DNA of 64,000 nt. It comes from Liquorilactobacillus ghanensis DSM 18630. GTDB taxonomy: Bacteria; Bacillota; Bacilli; Lactobacillales; Lactobacillaceae. Within the stretch, counting starts at the first letter, position 1; every line of letters begins with the position of its first letter. The stretch lies in the NCBI RefSeq assembly GCF_001435235.1, contig NZ_AZGB01000016.1, positions 336,351 to 400,350 on the forward strand, in the 5' to 3' direction. Made by a program: the position numbers and the translations under genes. A model generated the notes under the pieces. It did no database searches. It saw only the letters and a list, made by a program, of their open reading frames with translations, and was not told the DNA's origin. Positions 1 to 8,059 of this stretch are shown here, in pieces.

Positions 1-317
1 AATTGGCGATCTTGGATCATATTTTAGGCTACCGAATCGATAGTTTGAATATTGTCGGTGGCGGATCAAATGTTGGTTTGATGAATCAATTAACGGCAAC
101 GATCGGCAATGTCAATGTTTATGCTGGACCAAGTGAAGCTACTGCAATTGGTAATATTATGGTTCAAATGATAACCAAAGGCGATATTTTGAATGTTTAC
201 CTAGCCCGCCGGATTATCGCGAAATCATTTGCAATCAAAGAATTTCGTCCAGAACCAAATAAATATCCGCAAATTTTACAACGGTATCAAAGTTTTTTTG
301 AAAAAAACAAGAAATAG
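1..317 (+). CDS. rhaB: Rhamnulokinase, C-terminal part (5' end outside window)
   Basis: RhaB phosphorylates L-rhamnulose to L-rhamnulose-1-phosphate in the cytoplasm. Only about the last 104 residues are in the window; the reading frame is open from base 3 and the true start lies upstream. The segment carries the FGGY-kinase C-terminal signature, a GGGSNVGLMNQLTA stretch followed by AGPSEATAIGN, which in the family forms part of the nucleotide-binding half. It ends 16 bases before rhaM, and rhaA and rhaD follow, so the assignment rests on both sequence and context. The gene is cut by the window edge, not visibly broken. Confidence 0.9.
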   Translation, partial: LAILDHILGYRIDSLNIVGGGSNVGLMNQLTATIGNVNVYAGPSEATAIGNIMVQMITKGDILNVYLARRIIAKSFAIKEFRPEPNKYPQILQRYQSFFEKNKK

Positions 318-333
318 AAAGGAGAAAATGAAG

Positions 334-651
334 ATGACAGTTAGAATGGGACAATTGATGCACGTTTATCCGGATCAATATGATGAATATGAAAAACGGC
401 ATAACAATCTTTTCCCAGAAATGAGAAAAGCTTTGAAAGAAGCTGGAGCTCATAATTATTCGATTTTTCTTGATAAAAAAACCGGCAACTTATTTGCTTA
501 TTTGGAAGTTGATAATGTAGAAAAATACAATGCGATTGCCGGGTCGGAAGCATGTAAAAAGTGGTGGGCTTATATGGAGCCGCTGATGGATACTAATCCA
601 GATAAAAGCCCAGTAACTTTGGATTTGCATGAAGTATTTCACTTAGATTAA
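334..651 (+). CDS. rhaM: L-rhamnose mutarotase
   Basis: RhaM interconverts the anomers of L-rhamnose, supplying the form used by the isomerase. The product is 105 residues, the usual length for the family (about 104). The family's active-site residues are recognisable: Tyr19 and His23 near the N terminus and a Trp pair at 77-78. An ATG at 328 also exists, but it sits only 3 bases after the AGGAG at 320-324, whereas the ATG at 334 is 9 bases away and gives the standard N terminus, so 334 is chosen. It lies between rhaB and rhaA in one transcription unit. Confidence 0.9.
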   Translation: MTVRMGQLMHVYPDQYDEYEKRHNNLFPEMRKALKEAGAHNYSIFLDKKTGNLFAYLEVDNVEKYNAIAGSEACKKWWAYMEPLMDTNPDKSPVTLDLHEVFHLD

Positions 652-665
652 AGGAGGAATTATAA

Positions 666-1931
666 ATGGTTAAAGCAGAAAATGTCGAAAAAGCATATGC
701 AGTAGCAAAAGAACGTTACGCAGAATTAGGGGTAGATACAGATGCTGCTATGGAACAATTGAAAAAAGTTAAAATTTCAATGAATTGCTGGCAAGGCGAT
801 GATCTTCATGGCTTTTTGAACCCAGATCAAGAACTAACCGGTGGAATTGGAGTTAGTGGTGACTATCCTGGAGTTGCACGAACACCTGATGAATTGGCTT
901 CAGATTTGCATGAGGCACTCACTTTGATTCCAGGAAAGCATAAATTACAGTTGCATACTATCTATGCAGTTCCTGATCGTAAAAAAGACTTCGATGAAGT
1001 TGGACCAGAAGATTTTAAATATTGGGTTGATTGGGCGAAAAAAGAAGGCGTTGGTTTGGATATGAATCCAACTTTCTTCTCACATCCAAAAGTAAAATAC
1101 AACTTTACGTTAGCAAGTCCTGAAAAGGCAACACGTGATTATTGGATTGAAGTAGGGAAGAAATCACGTGAAATTTCCAACTACTTTGGCAAAGAATTAG
1201 GCCAGCTTTCAGTTAATAATTTCTGGATTCCTGATGGCTTTAAAGATAATCCGATTGATAAACAGAGTCCACGCGAACGCTTGATTAAGTCTTTAGATGA
1301 AATCTTTGCTAAGAAGTATGATGAAAATAATACCATTGAAGCGGTTGAAGGAAAGCTGTTTGGAACTGGAATTGAATCATACACAGTAGGTTCACATCTT
1401 TTCTATAATAACTATGCGATCAGCCGCGGTAAATTATGGACAATTGATGCTGGTCATTGGCATCCAACTGAAGATGTTTCTGACAAATTCTCAGCCTTTA
1501 TGCCATTTGGCAAAGGTTTGATGCTGCATGTTTCACGTCCAGTTCGTTGGGATAGTGATCATGTTGTAATTATGGATGATGCTTTAATGAGGATTACCCG
1601 TTCACTTGTACGTGATAATGAACTAGATCGGACAAATATTGGGTTAGACTTCTTCGATGCAACTATTAACCGTGTAGCTGCTTGGGTAGTTGGTGCTCGT
1701 TCAACACAGAAAGCATTGTTGCAAGCAATGTTAGCACCAATTGATCAATTGAAGAAGGCAGAATTAAATTATGACTTTACAACTCGTTTGGCTGTAACTG
1801 AAGAATTAAAATCTTATCCATTTGGTGCTGTTTGGGATGAATTCTGCTTAAAGAATAATACACCGGTTGGAACTGATTGGTTAGATGAAATTCATCAGTA
1901 TGAAAAAGATGTTTTGTTTAAACGTAATTAA
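666..1931 (+). CDS. rhaA: L-rhamnose isomerase
   Basis: RhaA converts L-rhamnose to L-rhamnulose, the first committed step of the pathway, in the cytoplasm. The 421-residue product has the normal family length (E. coli enzyme about 419) and family signatures, including the NCWQGDDLHGF segment near residue 40 and a metal-site region around the DAGHWHPTED stretch. The start follows AGGAGG with 7-8 bases of spacing. It is 14 bases after rhaM and 43 bases before rhaD. No frame damage is visible. Confidence 0.96.
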   Translation: MVKAENVEKAYAVAKERYAELGVDTDAAMEQLKKVKISMNCWQGDDLHGFLNPDQELTGGIGVSGDYPGVARTPDELASDLHEALTLIPGKHKLQLHTIYAVPDRKKDFDEVGPEDFKYWVDWAKKEGVGLDMNPTFFSHPKVKYNFTLASPEKATRDYWIEVGKKSREISNYFGKELGQLSVNNFWIPDGFKDNPIDKQSPRERLIKSLDEIFAKKYDENNTIEAVEGKLFGTGIESYTVGSHLFYNNYAISRGKLWTIDAGHWHPTEDVSDKFSAFMPFGKGLMLHVSRPVRWDSDHVVIMDDALMRITRSLVRDNELDRTNIGLDFFDATINRVAAWVVGARSTQKALLQAMLAPIDQLKKAELNYDFTTRLAVTEELKSYPFGAVWDEFCLKNNTPVGTDWLDEIHQYEKDVLFKRN

Positions 1932-1974
1932 AGTATTAGTAGAAGTGGTATCGGAAGAGATGGAGGAATTTTAA

Positions 1975-2790
1975 ATGACAAAATTTGTCGATTCAAAATT
2001 TGTAAAAAAGATTAGCGAAATTACCTATGCATCATATGATCATGGTTGGGATGAACGTAACGGCGGCAATGTTTCGTTACGGATTGATGCTGCTGACTTA
2101 ACTGAATATGAAGATATTAAAACAGTAAAGAAGACTTTGGAACTTGGCTTTGATGCTAAACCACTAGCTGGACAATACTTTTTGGTAACTGGTACTGGCC
2201 GCTATTTCCGGAATGTTATCAATCAGCCTAAATTAGATTTAGGTTTGCTCCAGATTACTGAAGATGGTCAAAAAGCTGACTTATTATGGGGATTTGAAGA
2301 CGGTGGCAAACCAACTTCTGAATTTCCAAGTCATTTGATGACCCATATTGAACGATTGAAATTTGATCCAACACACCGGGTAGTAATGCACTGTCATCCA
2401 ACCAATTTAATCGCCTTGTCCTTTACACAGGATTTGGATGAAGGACATATTTCACGGTTACTTTGGAAGATGCAGGCAGAATCATTGGTTGTCTTCCCAG
2501 AAGGACTGGGCGTTATTCCATATATGACACCAGGAACTAATGAGATCGGTCGTGCTACAGCTGCCAAAATGAAGAACTTTCGGGTAGTTATGTGGCCGCA
2601 TCATGGAATTTTTGGAGTAGGTGCAAGTTTGGATGAAACTTTTGGTTTAATTGAAACAGTTGAAAAAGCAGCTTTGATCTATTCTCAAATTGGCGCTCAG
2701 GGAGGTAAAATCAAGCAGTCGATTACTGACGATCAACTACGGGAATTAGCTACGGCGTTTAATGTAACAGCTAATCCGAAATTCCTTTAA
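1975..2790 (+). CDS. rhaD: Rhamnulose-1-phosphate aldolase
   Basis: RhaD is a class II zinc aldolase that splits L-rhamnulose-1-phosphate into dihydroxyacetone phosphate and L-lactaldehyde. The 271-residue protein matches the family length. The zinc-binding histidines are visible in MHCHPTN and in the WPHHGIFGVG segment, and the N terminus holds the ERNGGNVS segment typical of the aldolase/epimerase fold. It is the last gene of the rha operon and is followed by a strong terminator. No lactaldehyde reductase or dehydrogenase is directly attached; the alcohol dehydrogenase at 8060 is a candidate but that is only inference. Confidence 0.95.
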   Translation: MTKFVDSKFVKKISEITYASYDHGWDERNGGNVSLRIDAADLTEYEDIKTVKKTLELGFDAKPLAGQYFLVTGTGRYFRNVINQPKLDLGLLQITEDGQKADLLWGFEDGGKPTSEFPSHLMTHIERLKFDPTHRVVMHCHPTNLIALSFTQDLDEGHISRLLWKMQAESLVVFPEGLGVIPYMTPGTNEIGRATAAKMKNFRVVMWPHHGIFGVGASLDETFGLIETVEKAALIYSQIGAQGGKIKQSITDDQLRELATAFNVTANPKFL

Positions 2791-2810
2791 AAACAGCAGA
2801 ATAATTGATT

Positions 2811-2858
2811 AAAATAAAGCCAATTTAAGTATTTATTACTATTGGCTTTATTTTTTTA
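2811..2858 (+). terminator. Rho-independent terminator of rha operon
   Basis: A 12-bp stem (AATAAAGCCAAT paired with ATTGGCTTTATT) around an A+T loop is followed by a run of T. It lies 20 bases after rhaD and closes the rhamnose operon. Confidence 0.9.
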
Positions 2859-2878
2859 TATGGTGGTGAAATGATCGG

Positions 2879-3775
2879 ATGAGTATTTTTGAAAATGTTA
2901 TGCTGCCGGTATTATTGATTTTCTTAAGTGGGTTTATTTTTCAAAAGATTTTTAATTTGAATATAAAGTCGTTGTCAACGGTAGCTATTTATTTATTGTT
3001 ACCCTTTTTAGTATTTCAGACGTTTTATAAAGAACCGCTTAACAGTAATTTCTTTTATGTAATATTGACATCAAGTTTGATCTTGCTGGCACTGATCTTA
3101 CTGGGAGTGATTATCGGACATGTTTTTCATTACAAGCGCAGTCATTTAGATGCACTACTATTATCAATCGGGTTCCCCAATAGTGGGAATTACGGAGTAC
3201 CGATCGTAATGTTTGCTTTTGGTAATAAAGGAATTCTGTATGGGATGCCAATCATGATTTTTCATAATATTTTGATGGGTACAGTTGGCGTCTATGTAGC
3301 GACAGACAATCAAGGCGGAATGAAAACGGCGCTGAAAATGATTCTTAAACAGCCAATGAACTATGTTATCATTCCAGCTATTTTATTGAATCAGTACCAT
3401 ATTGTGATTCCTGGTAATTTTATGAAAAGCATTAACTTGATTGCTAATACTACAATTCCAATTATTATGTTAATTCTGGGAATGCAATTAGCTGAAGTGC
3501 CACTGAGAAGAATCAATTGGGGCGGAGTAAATCTAGCTTGCTTTTTAAGATTAGTGATTTCTCCGTTGATAGCATATTTTTTATGTTTATTGTTGCCGAT
3601 TGATCAAGTTATGCGGGCAGTAATAGTTATAATGGCAGCTATGCCCAGTGCAGCGAATACTACTTTGTATGCTATCCAATTTAAGACAGAACCGGAATAT
3701 GTGTCCACGATAACTTTGATTAGCACATTATTTAGTATTTTAACGTTAACTATCTTGTTGAACCTATTAACTTAA
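2879..3775 (+). CDS. AEC-family (auxin efflux carrier/malate permease-like) transporter
   Basis: A 298-residue integral membrane protein with about ten hydrophobic segments in two halves, the layout of the AEC/bile-acid fold. The family signature is visible as the GFPNSGNYGVPI segment near residue 100, a conserved asparagine-rich helix. Characterised lactobacillus and lactococcal members move malate, citrate or related organic acids, but the substrate cannot be read from sequence. The gene is alone between a terminator and the next promoter region. The ATG at 2879 follows a GGTGG ribosome site at moderate distance; an ATG at 2871 is closed immediately by a stop. Confidence 0.8.
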   Translation: MSIFENVMLPVLLIFLSGFIFQKIFNLNIKSLSTVAIYLLLPFLVFQTFYKEPLNSNFFYVILTSSLILLALILLGVIIGHVFHYKRSHLDALLLSIGFPNSGNYGVPIVMFAFGNKGILYGMPIMIFHNILMGTVGVYVATDNQGGMKTALKMILKQPMNYVIIPAILLNQYHIVIPGNFMKSINLIANTTIPIIMLILGMQLAEVPLRRINWGGVNLACFLRLVISPLIAYFLCLLLPIDQVMRAVIVIMAAMPSAANTTLYAIQFKTEPEYVSTITLISTLFSILTLTILLNLLT

Positions 3776-3844
3776 TATTTTTTGCACTATTGGGCAAAGA
3801 CATTTGACGGAAAAGGCAGAATATGGTGACAATTAATTGGTAAA

Positions 3845-3870
3845 CTCCTTGTATGTCTAAATACAAGGAG
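3845..3870 (+). promoter_or_regulatory. Inverted repeat covering the ribosome site of the MMPL gene
   Basis: Perfect 10-bp arms, CTCCTTGTAT and ATACAAGGAG, flank a 6-base spacer. The right arm contains AAGGAG, the only good ribosome site before the ATG at 3884. A weak promoter (TTGACG at 3804, GACAAT at 3828) would place the repeat near the transcription start. It could be a repressor operator, an mRNA hairpin hiding the ribosome site, or both. Confidence 0.5.
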
Positions 3871-3883
3871 CGTTAAGTTAATA

Positions 3884-5950
3884 ATGAAGAAGTTTTTTAA
3901 TTGGTATGGGAAAAAATTAATTGCCAAGCCTAAGAAATTCTTGCTTACAGGAGTTTTGTTAGCGGCTTTGGTAATGATAATAGGTTTTGTGTTTGGTGGT
4001 CACTTGTCTAATCAGCAGTTAACAGTTGGTAAAACACCAGCTGATCAGGCGACTAACGTTGTAAAAAAACATTTTGGTCAAGCTGCCGCCGGTGCACAGA
4101 TTCAAATCGTTTTAAAATCGCGAACTAAACTAACCAGTCCGACAAATCAGCAGAAGATTGCTAAATTACAACAAGCAGCTGCTAAAACGTCGAAGATAAC
4201 TTCAGTTTTAACTCCAGCAATGCAACAAAATTATGCTGAGAATGATCACGTTGGCTATTTAACATTAGTTTATAAAAATAAGAATTTAACGAATAAGCAA
4301 ACAAAACAAATAAGAAAAATAGCAGCTGATCATCGTTCAAGTCAATTAAAGGTCGAACTTTCTGGCATAACAAGTAAAGTTGTTGTTAGTGAAGTTCCGG
4401 AAATAGTAGGTTTGGCGATCGCTTTTGTTATCTTAACAATCGCTTTTGCTTCCTTTACTCTAGCTGGGGTGCCGATTATTTCAGCTATTATAGGATTAGT
4501 AACTGGTTTGGCGGCTATTTTATTTACAGCAAAAACTTGGACGGTTGAAAGTTATGATCTAGCTTTGGCAGCGATGGTTTCTTTAGCGGTCGGGATTGAT
4601 TATGCTTTATTTTTGGTAGCTCGTTTTCGTGAAGAGTTTCAGACAAAAGATAAAAATCAAGCTCTTCGAAATACTATTTCCAGTACCGCTCCATCAGTCT
4701 TGTTTGCCGGCTCGACAATTGTAGTTGCTCTGTTGAGCATGTCGGCTTTAGGAATTAAATTCCTGGGTATTATGGGAGGTGTATCAGCACTCAGTGTCAT
4801 CTTGGTAGTGATTTTAACGTTATTGATCGTTCCCAGCGTTTTATATTTGCTTCCTTTGAAGGCTAAGCAGCCAACCAAACATTTACACGTTAAACCCGCT
4901 AAAATTTTTGCTGGAATCGTTAATAAAACTCCTTTTTTAGTGGCTATTATAACGATTGCAATTCTTTGTTTAGCTGCTTTGCCAGTTAAACAATTAAATT
5001 TGGGCTTGCCTAATGATGGTTCTAAACAACTGAATACAACAGAAAGAAAAGCTTTTGACATTAAACAAAAAGCATACGGAGCTGGTAGCGATGCAACTTT
5101 AGTAGCTGTAGTTAAGAACAAGAATGCACAAACTGTTCCTAATCTAGTTCAGCAGGTAAAAAAATTAGCTGGAGTACATCAAATAGGTCAACCAACAATT
5201 TCTTCTGATCAAAAATATGTTATGCTCAGTGTTGTTCCTAAAACAGAAGCTAACGCTAAAAAAACGCAAAAATTAGTTCATCAATTGCGCAAAATAAAGC
5301 TTAAAGAAGCAGGACCGGTAATGGTTACCGGATCGACGGCAATGAATATTGATATTTCAGCGAGACTCATGTCGGCTTTGCCGAAGTTCTTGTTAATCAT
5401 CGTAGCATTTTCATTTATCTTGTTGATGCTGGCTTTCAGATCATTTTTGATACCATTAGTTGCGGTAGTCGGATTTATTTTGTCGTTGGCAGCGACTATG
5501 GGTTCAATTGTCTATACTGTTCAATTAGGTAATTTTGCTGGTATTTTACATCTGCCAGGCAAAACCGCGATTTTGAATTTTCTTCCGGTATTGGACATTG
5601 GCATTTTATTCGGCTTGGCGATGGATTATGAGGTATTCTTAGTCAGCCGGATTCATGAGGAATATTTAAAATCACATGATAACCAAGCGGCAGTGGCGGC
5701 CGGTGTTTCCGCCAGTGGCGGATCAGTTTTGGCAGCTGCTTTGATTATGATTTCGGTTTTTGCCAGTTTTTCATTTACCGACGAAATTATTATTCAAATG
5801 ATGGGACTTTCCTTAGCTTTTGGGGTATTCTTTGATGCGATAATTGTCCGGCTAATGTTGGTTCCCGCCGCTATCAGAATCTTCGGCAAAGCAAATTGGT
5901 ATTTCCCAAAGTGGCTAGATAAGATTTTACCAAATTTAAATATCGAATAA
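3884..5950 (+). CDS. MMPL-family RND-type membrane exporter
   Basis: A 688-residue membrane protein of the MMPL/YdfJ family, proton-driven exporters of lipids or toxic amphiphiles. It has the family's two-fold layout: a transmembrane helix at residues 20-40, an extracellular lysine/glutamine-rich domain, a five- to six-helix bundle, then a second extracellular domain and bundle. Conserved polar intramembrane motifs are visible, GIDYALFLVARF in the first half and GLAMDYEVFLVSRIHEEY in the second. The length suits Gram-positive members. A two-component system follows directly, suggesting it senses the same envelope stress. Substrate unknown. Confidence 0.85.
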   Translation: MKKFFNWYGKKLIAKPKKFLLTGVLLAALVMIIGFVFGGHLSNQQLTVGKTPADQATNVVKKHFGQAAAGAQIQIVLKSRTKLTSPTNQQKIAKLQQAAAKTSKITSVLTPAMQQNYAENDHVGYLTLVYKNKNLTNKQTKQIRKIAADHRSSQLKVELSGITSKVVVSEVPEIVGLAIAFVILTIAFASFTLAGVPIISAIIGLVTGLAAILFTAKTWTVESYDLALAAMVSLAVGIDYALFLVARFREEFQTKDKNQALRNTISSTAPSVLFAGSTIVVALLSMSALGIKFLGIMGGVSALSVILVVILTLLIVPSVLYLLPLKAKQPTKHLHVKPAKIFAGIVNKTPFLVAIITIAILCLAALPVKQLNLGLPNDGSKQLNTTERKAFDIKQKAYGAGSDATLVAVVKNKNAQTVPNLVQQVKKLAGVHQIGQPTISSDQKYVMLSVVPKTEANAKKTQKLVHQLRKIKLKEAGPVMVTGSTAMNIDISARLMSALPKFLLIIVAFSFILLMLAFRSFLIPLVAVVGFILSLAATMGSIVYTVQLGNFAGILHLPGKTAILNFLPVLDIGILFGLAMDYEVFLVSRIHEEYLKSHDNQAAVAAGVSASGGSVLAAALIMISVFASFSFTDEIIIQMMGLSLAFGVFFDAIIVRLMLVPAAIRIFGKANWYFPKWLDKILPNLNIE

Positions 5951-5960
5951 GCATTACTCG

Positions 5961-5996
5961 AAGAACTATGTTATTTTTGACATAGTTCTTTTTTTA
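5961..5996 (+). terminator. Terminator between MMPL gene and kinase
   Basis: An 11-bp stem (AAGAACTATGT with ACATAGTTCTT) and a T run end at about 5995, with the next gene's AAGGAG ribosome site starting immediately after. The kinase gene must rely on read-through or on an internal promoter upstream. Confidence 0.85.
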
Positions 5997-6011
5997 AGGA
6001 GATTTTGACTG

Positions 6012-7187
6012 ATGCTACAAATTACTAAGAAAATATCATTTCCATTATTTATTTGGTTAGTACTTTTGTTTTTTACAACATTTTATTTGCATATCATTTT
6101 GTATGGTAATCGATTCCAATTTTTTGGCTTATTTGCCTGTCTGCAAGCTTTAATTGCCAATATTGTGTATTTTTATCGGGTGAGAGCTAAAAAGACTAAT
6201 TATGTTTACTTATTAGCAATTAGTATCTTCTATTTTTTAATTTGTGAAACATATCAAAAAGCAGCGATTATTTTAATGATCGGTTTTTTGCCTTTGATTT
6301 TGGCGGAGTGTTATTTTTATTTTCCAACAAATCGTTGGGGAGTGACAGTAATAGTAGTGGCTTTGATAAGTTTTACCTTTTTATTCTTATTTAAACTCTA
6401 CCATTTGATCAACACGTTCATTAGTTTTGATGGAATTTTTTTATTTACCGGCATTTTGATTTATTATGCAACGCTAATTAATCGTTTAGTATTAGAACGC
6501 GAAAAAAATCGTTTGTTAAATGAGCAAATGGATCAGGCATATCATGGTTTGGAAAAAATGGTAGTTGCCTGGGAACGAACAAAATTTGCCCAAAGTTTAC
6601 ATGATACGGTAACGCAAGACTTAATTGCTATTAGTGTCCAATTAGAAGGAATTGAACATCATTTGGTTCTGCCAGCAACCAAAGAAACTAGTCAACAAAT
6701 ACAGAAAGTGAAAAAATTTGCTGATCAGGCTCAACAAAATCTGCGATTGGAAATTCAACGTTTGAAAATGACAGAACAGCAGCATCATCGTCGCGAACAG
6801 CAGGTTTTTAATCCGATAATTACCAGTTTTAAGCAAAAATATCATTTGGATATAATTTATTCTTCCAGTCAGCAAAGTTTGCGCTTAAAAGCAGCCTTAG
6901 AGCTGACCAAAATACTGACAGAAACATTAAATAATGTTGTTCGGCACGCTGATAGTCAAGAGGTCGTAATTTTAACTAAATGCAATGACACAAAATATCG
7001 TTTAATTGTTTCCGATTTTGGAAATGGTATGAAAGCAACATCATTAAATTCCCAAGGGCATTTTGGATTGGCAGGTATCAAAAACACGGTTAGAGACATG
7101 GGAGGTAAATTGCTAATAAAAAGTTCACTCGGAGAAGGTACGCGAGTAGTTGTTGAATTGCCAAAGGAGGTGGTTGTCAGTGAGTAG
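6012..7187 (+). CDS. Membrane sensor histidine kinase (HisKA_3, NarL/LiaS type)
   Basis: A 391-residue sensor kinase. Residues 1 to about 155 form five or six transmembrane helices with very short loops, so it probably senses membrane state or another membrane protein and not a soluble ligand. A short coiled linker leads to the HisKA_3 dimerisation domain with phospho-accepting His197 in the SLHDTVTQDL motif. The ATPase domain follows, with an N box (NNVVRHAD), a DFGNGM G1 box and a GLAGIKNTVRDMGG segment. The last 8 bases overlap the response-regulator gene, so the two are translationally coupled. The likely target is the MMPL exporter upstream. Confidence 0.9.
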   Translation: MLQITKKISFPLFIWLVLLFFTTFYLHIILYGNRFQFFGLFACLQALIANIVYFYRVRAKKTNYVYLLAISIFYFLICETYQKAAIILMIGFLPLILAECYFYFPTNRWGVTVIVVALISFTFLFLFKLYHLINTFISFDGIFLFTGILIYYATLINRLVLEREKNRLLNEQMDQAYHGLEKMVVAWERTKFAQSLHDTVTQDLIAISVQLEGIEHHLVLPATKETSQQIQKVKKFADQAQQNLRLEIQRLKMTEQQHHRREQQVFNPIITSFKQKYHLDIIYSSSQQSLRLKAALELTKILTETLNNVVRHADSQEVVILTKCNDTKYRLIVSDFGNGMKATSLNSQGHFGLAGIKNTVRDMGGKLLIKSSLGEGTRVVVELPKEVVVSE

Positions 7188-7806
7188 TTATCACTTGATG
7201 TTTGTTGATGATCATCCGCTGATTGTTGAAGGAATTGTTAATATTGCCAAATCAATGCCGGAACTAAAAATCGTTGCTACGGCAGGTGATGGACCGACAG
7301 CGTTAAAGAAAATCCCAGCAATCGCCGGACAGTTGGATTTAATAATTTTTGATTACAGTATGCCATTGATGGATGGGGAACAGTTTTTGTATAAATTGAA
7401 TCAATTAAATTTTAATTTTCGTAAAATGTTATTAACGACGGTGGAAGATCCGGCAATCTTTGAAAACATGCTGCAAAACGGACTGGATGGAATTGTATTG
7501 AAAACAGCTCCGGTAACTGAAATTTTGCAAACAGCCAAGTTCTTAATTGATAATCCGCAGAGTTCAGTAATCGGTACTGAAGTCAAAAAACTAACTGTCA
7601 GGAAGCAATCACCATTAACAGCACAAGAAACACAGATTCTGGCCTTGATTGCTCAGGGATATCATGTTAAAGAAATTGGTCAGCAGTTGTCTTTTAGTGA
7701 GCGAACAATTAAATATCATTTAACAGAAATCTATCAAAAATTAGGAGCTGGGAATCGAGCACAAGCAGTCGCCATTGCGGTCAGCCATAAGTGGATCAAG
7801 CTCTGA
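7180..7806 (+). CDS. LuxR/NarL-family response regulator
   Basis: A 208-residue DNA-binding response regulator paired with the upstream kinase. The receiver domain (about 1-120) has the acidic pair in VDDHP and the phospho-acceptor Asp58 in FDYSMP. The C-terminal 60 residues form a LuxR helix-turn-helix (LTAQETQILALIAQG, then ERTIKYHLTEIYQKL). The GTG at 7180 is chosen because AAAGGAGG lies 9 bases before it and because it gives a normal N terminus; an upstream in-frame start at 7150 would add an unrelated extension inside the kinase gene. No clear terminator follows. Confidence 0.92.
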   Translation: MSSYHLMFVDDHPLIVEGIVNIAKSMPELKIVATAGDGPTALKKIPAIAGQLDLIIFDYSMPLMDGEQFLYKLNQLNFNFRKMLLTTVEDPAIFENMLQNGLDGIVLKTAPVTEILQTAKFLIDNPQSSVIGTEVKKLTVRKQSPLTAQETQILALIAQGYHVKEIGQQLSFSERTIKYHLTEIYQKLGAGNRAQAVAIAVSHKWIKL

Positions 7807-7957
7807 TTATGAACAGAATTTTTGCTGTAAGTTTATGCAGTGAATAATAAGTATTCCTTTTTTATTTTTATTGTGACAAATTGAATTTTCAAGCTAACTA
7901 AAACAAATAAACAGTTATTGCAATTTCTAATTGTATTGGAACTTTCAATCTGTGAAA

Positions 7958-7986
7958 TTGATACTTTTATTATGTGCATATGATAT
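7958..7986 (+). promoter_or_regulatory. Promoter of the alcohol dehydrogenase gene
   Basis: TTGATA (7958-7963) and TGATAT (7981-7986) are separated by exactly 17 bases, and the transcript would start about 70 bases before the ATG at 8060. Read by eye; a vegetative sigma-A promoter is inferred. Confidence 0.55.
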
Positions 7987-8000
7987 TGAAAACGGTTACC
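7987..8000 (+). promoter_or_regulatory. cre-like site before the alcohol dehydrogenase
   Basis: TGAAAACGGTTACC matches the CcpA consensus TGWAARCGYTWWCA at all but two positions and lies directly after the -10 element, where CcpA would block initiation. Confidence 0.5.
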
Positions 8001-8059
8001 TAAATGAAGATAATAAGGATGGTTAGTTAAATAGTTCACAAATTCAGGAGGAATGTATT

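Noticed and set aside
4657..5121. 154-residue open frame opposite the MMPL gene
   Set aside because: Antisense to a conserved transporter, with no ribosome site and no coherent domain.
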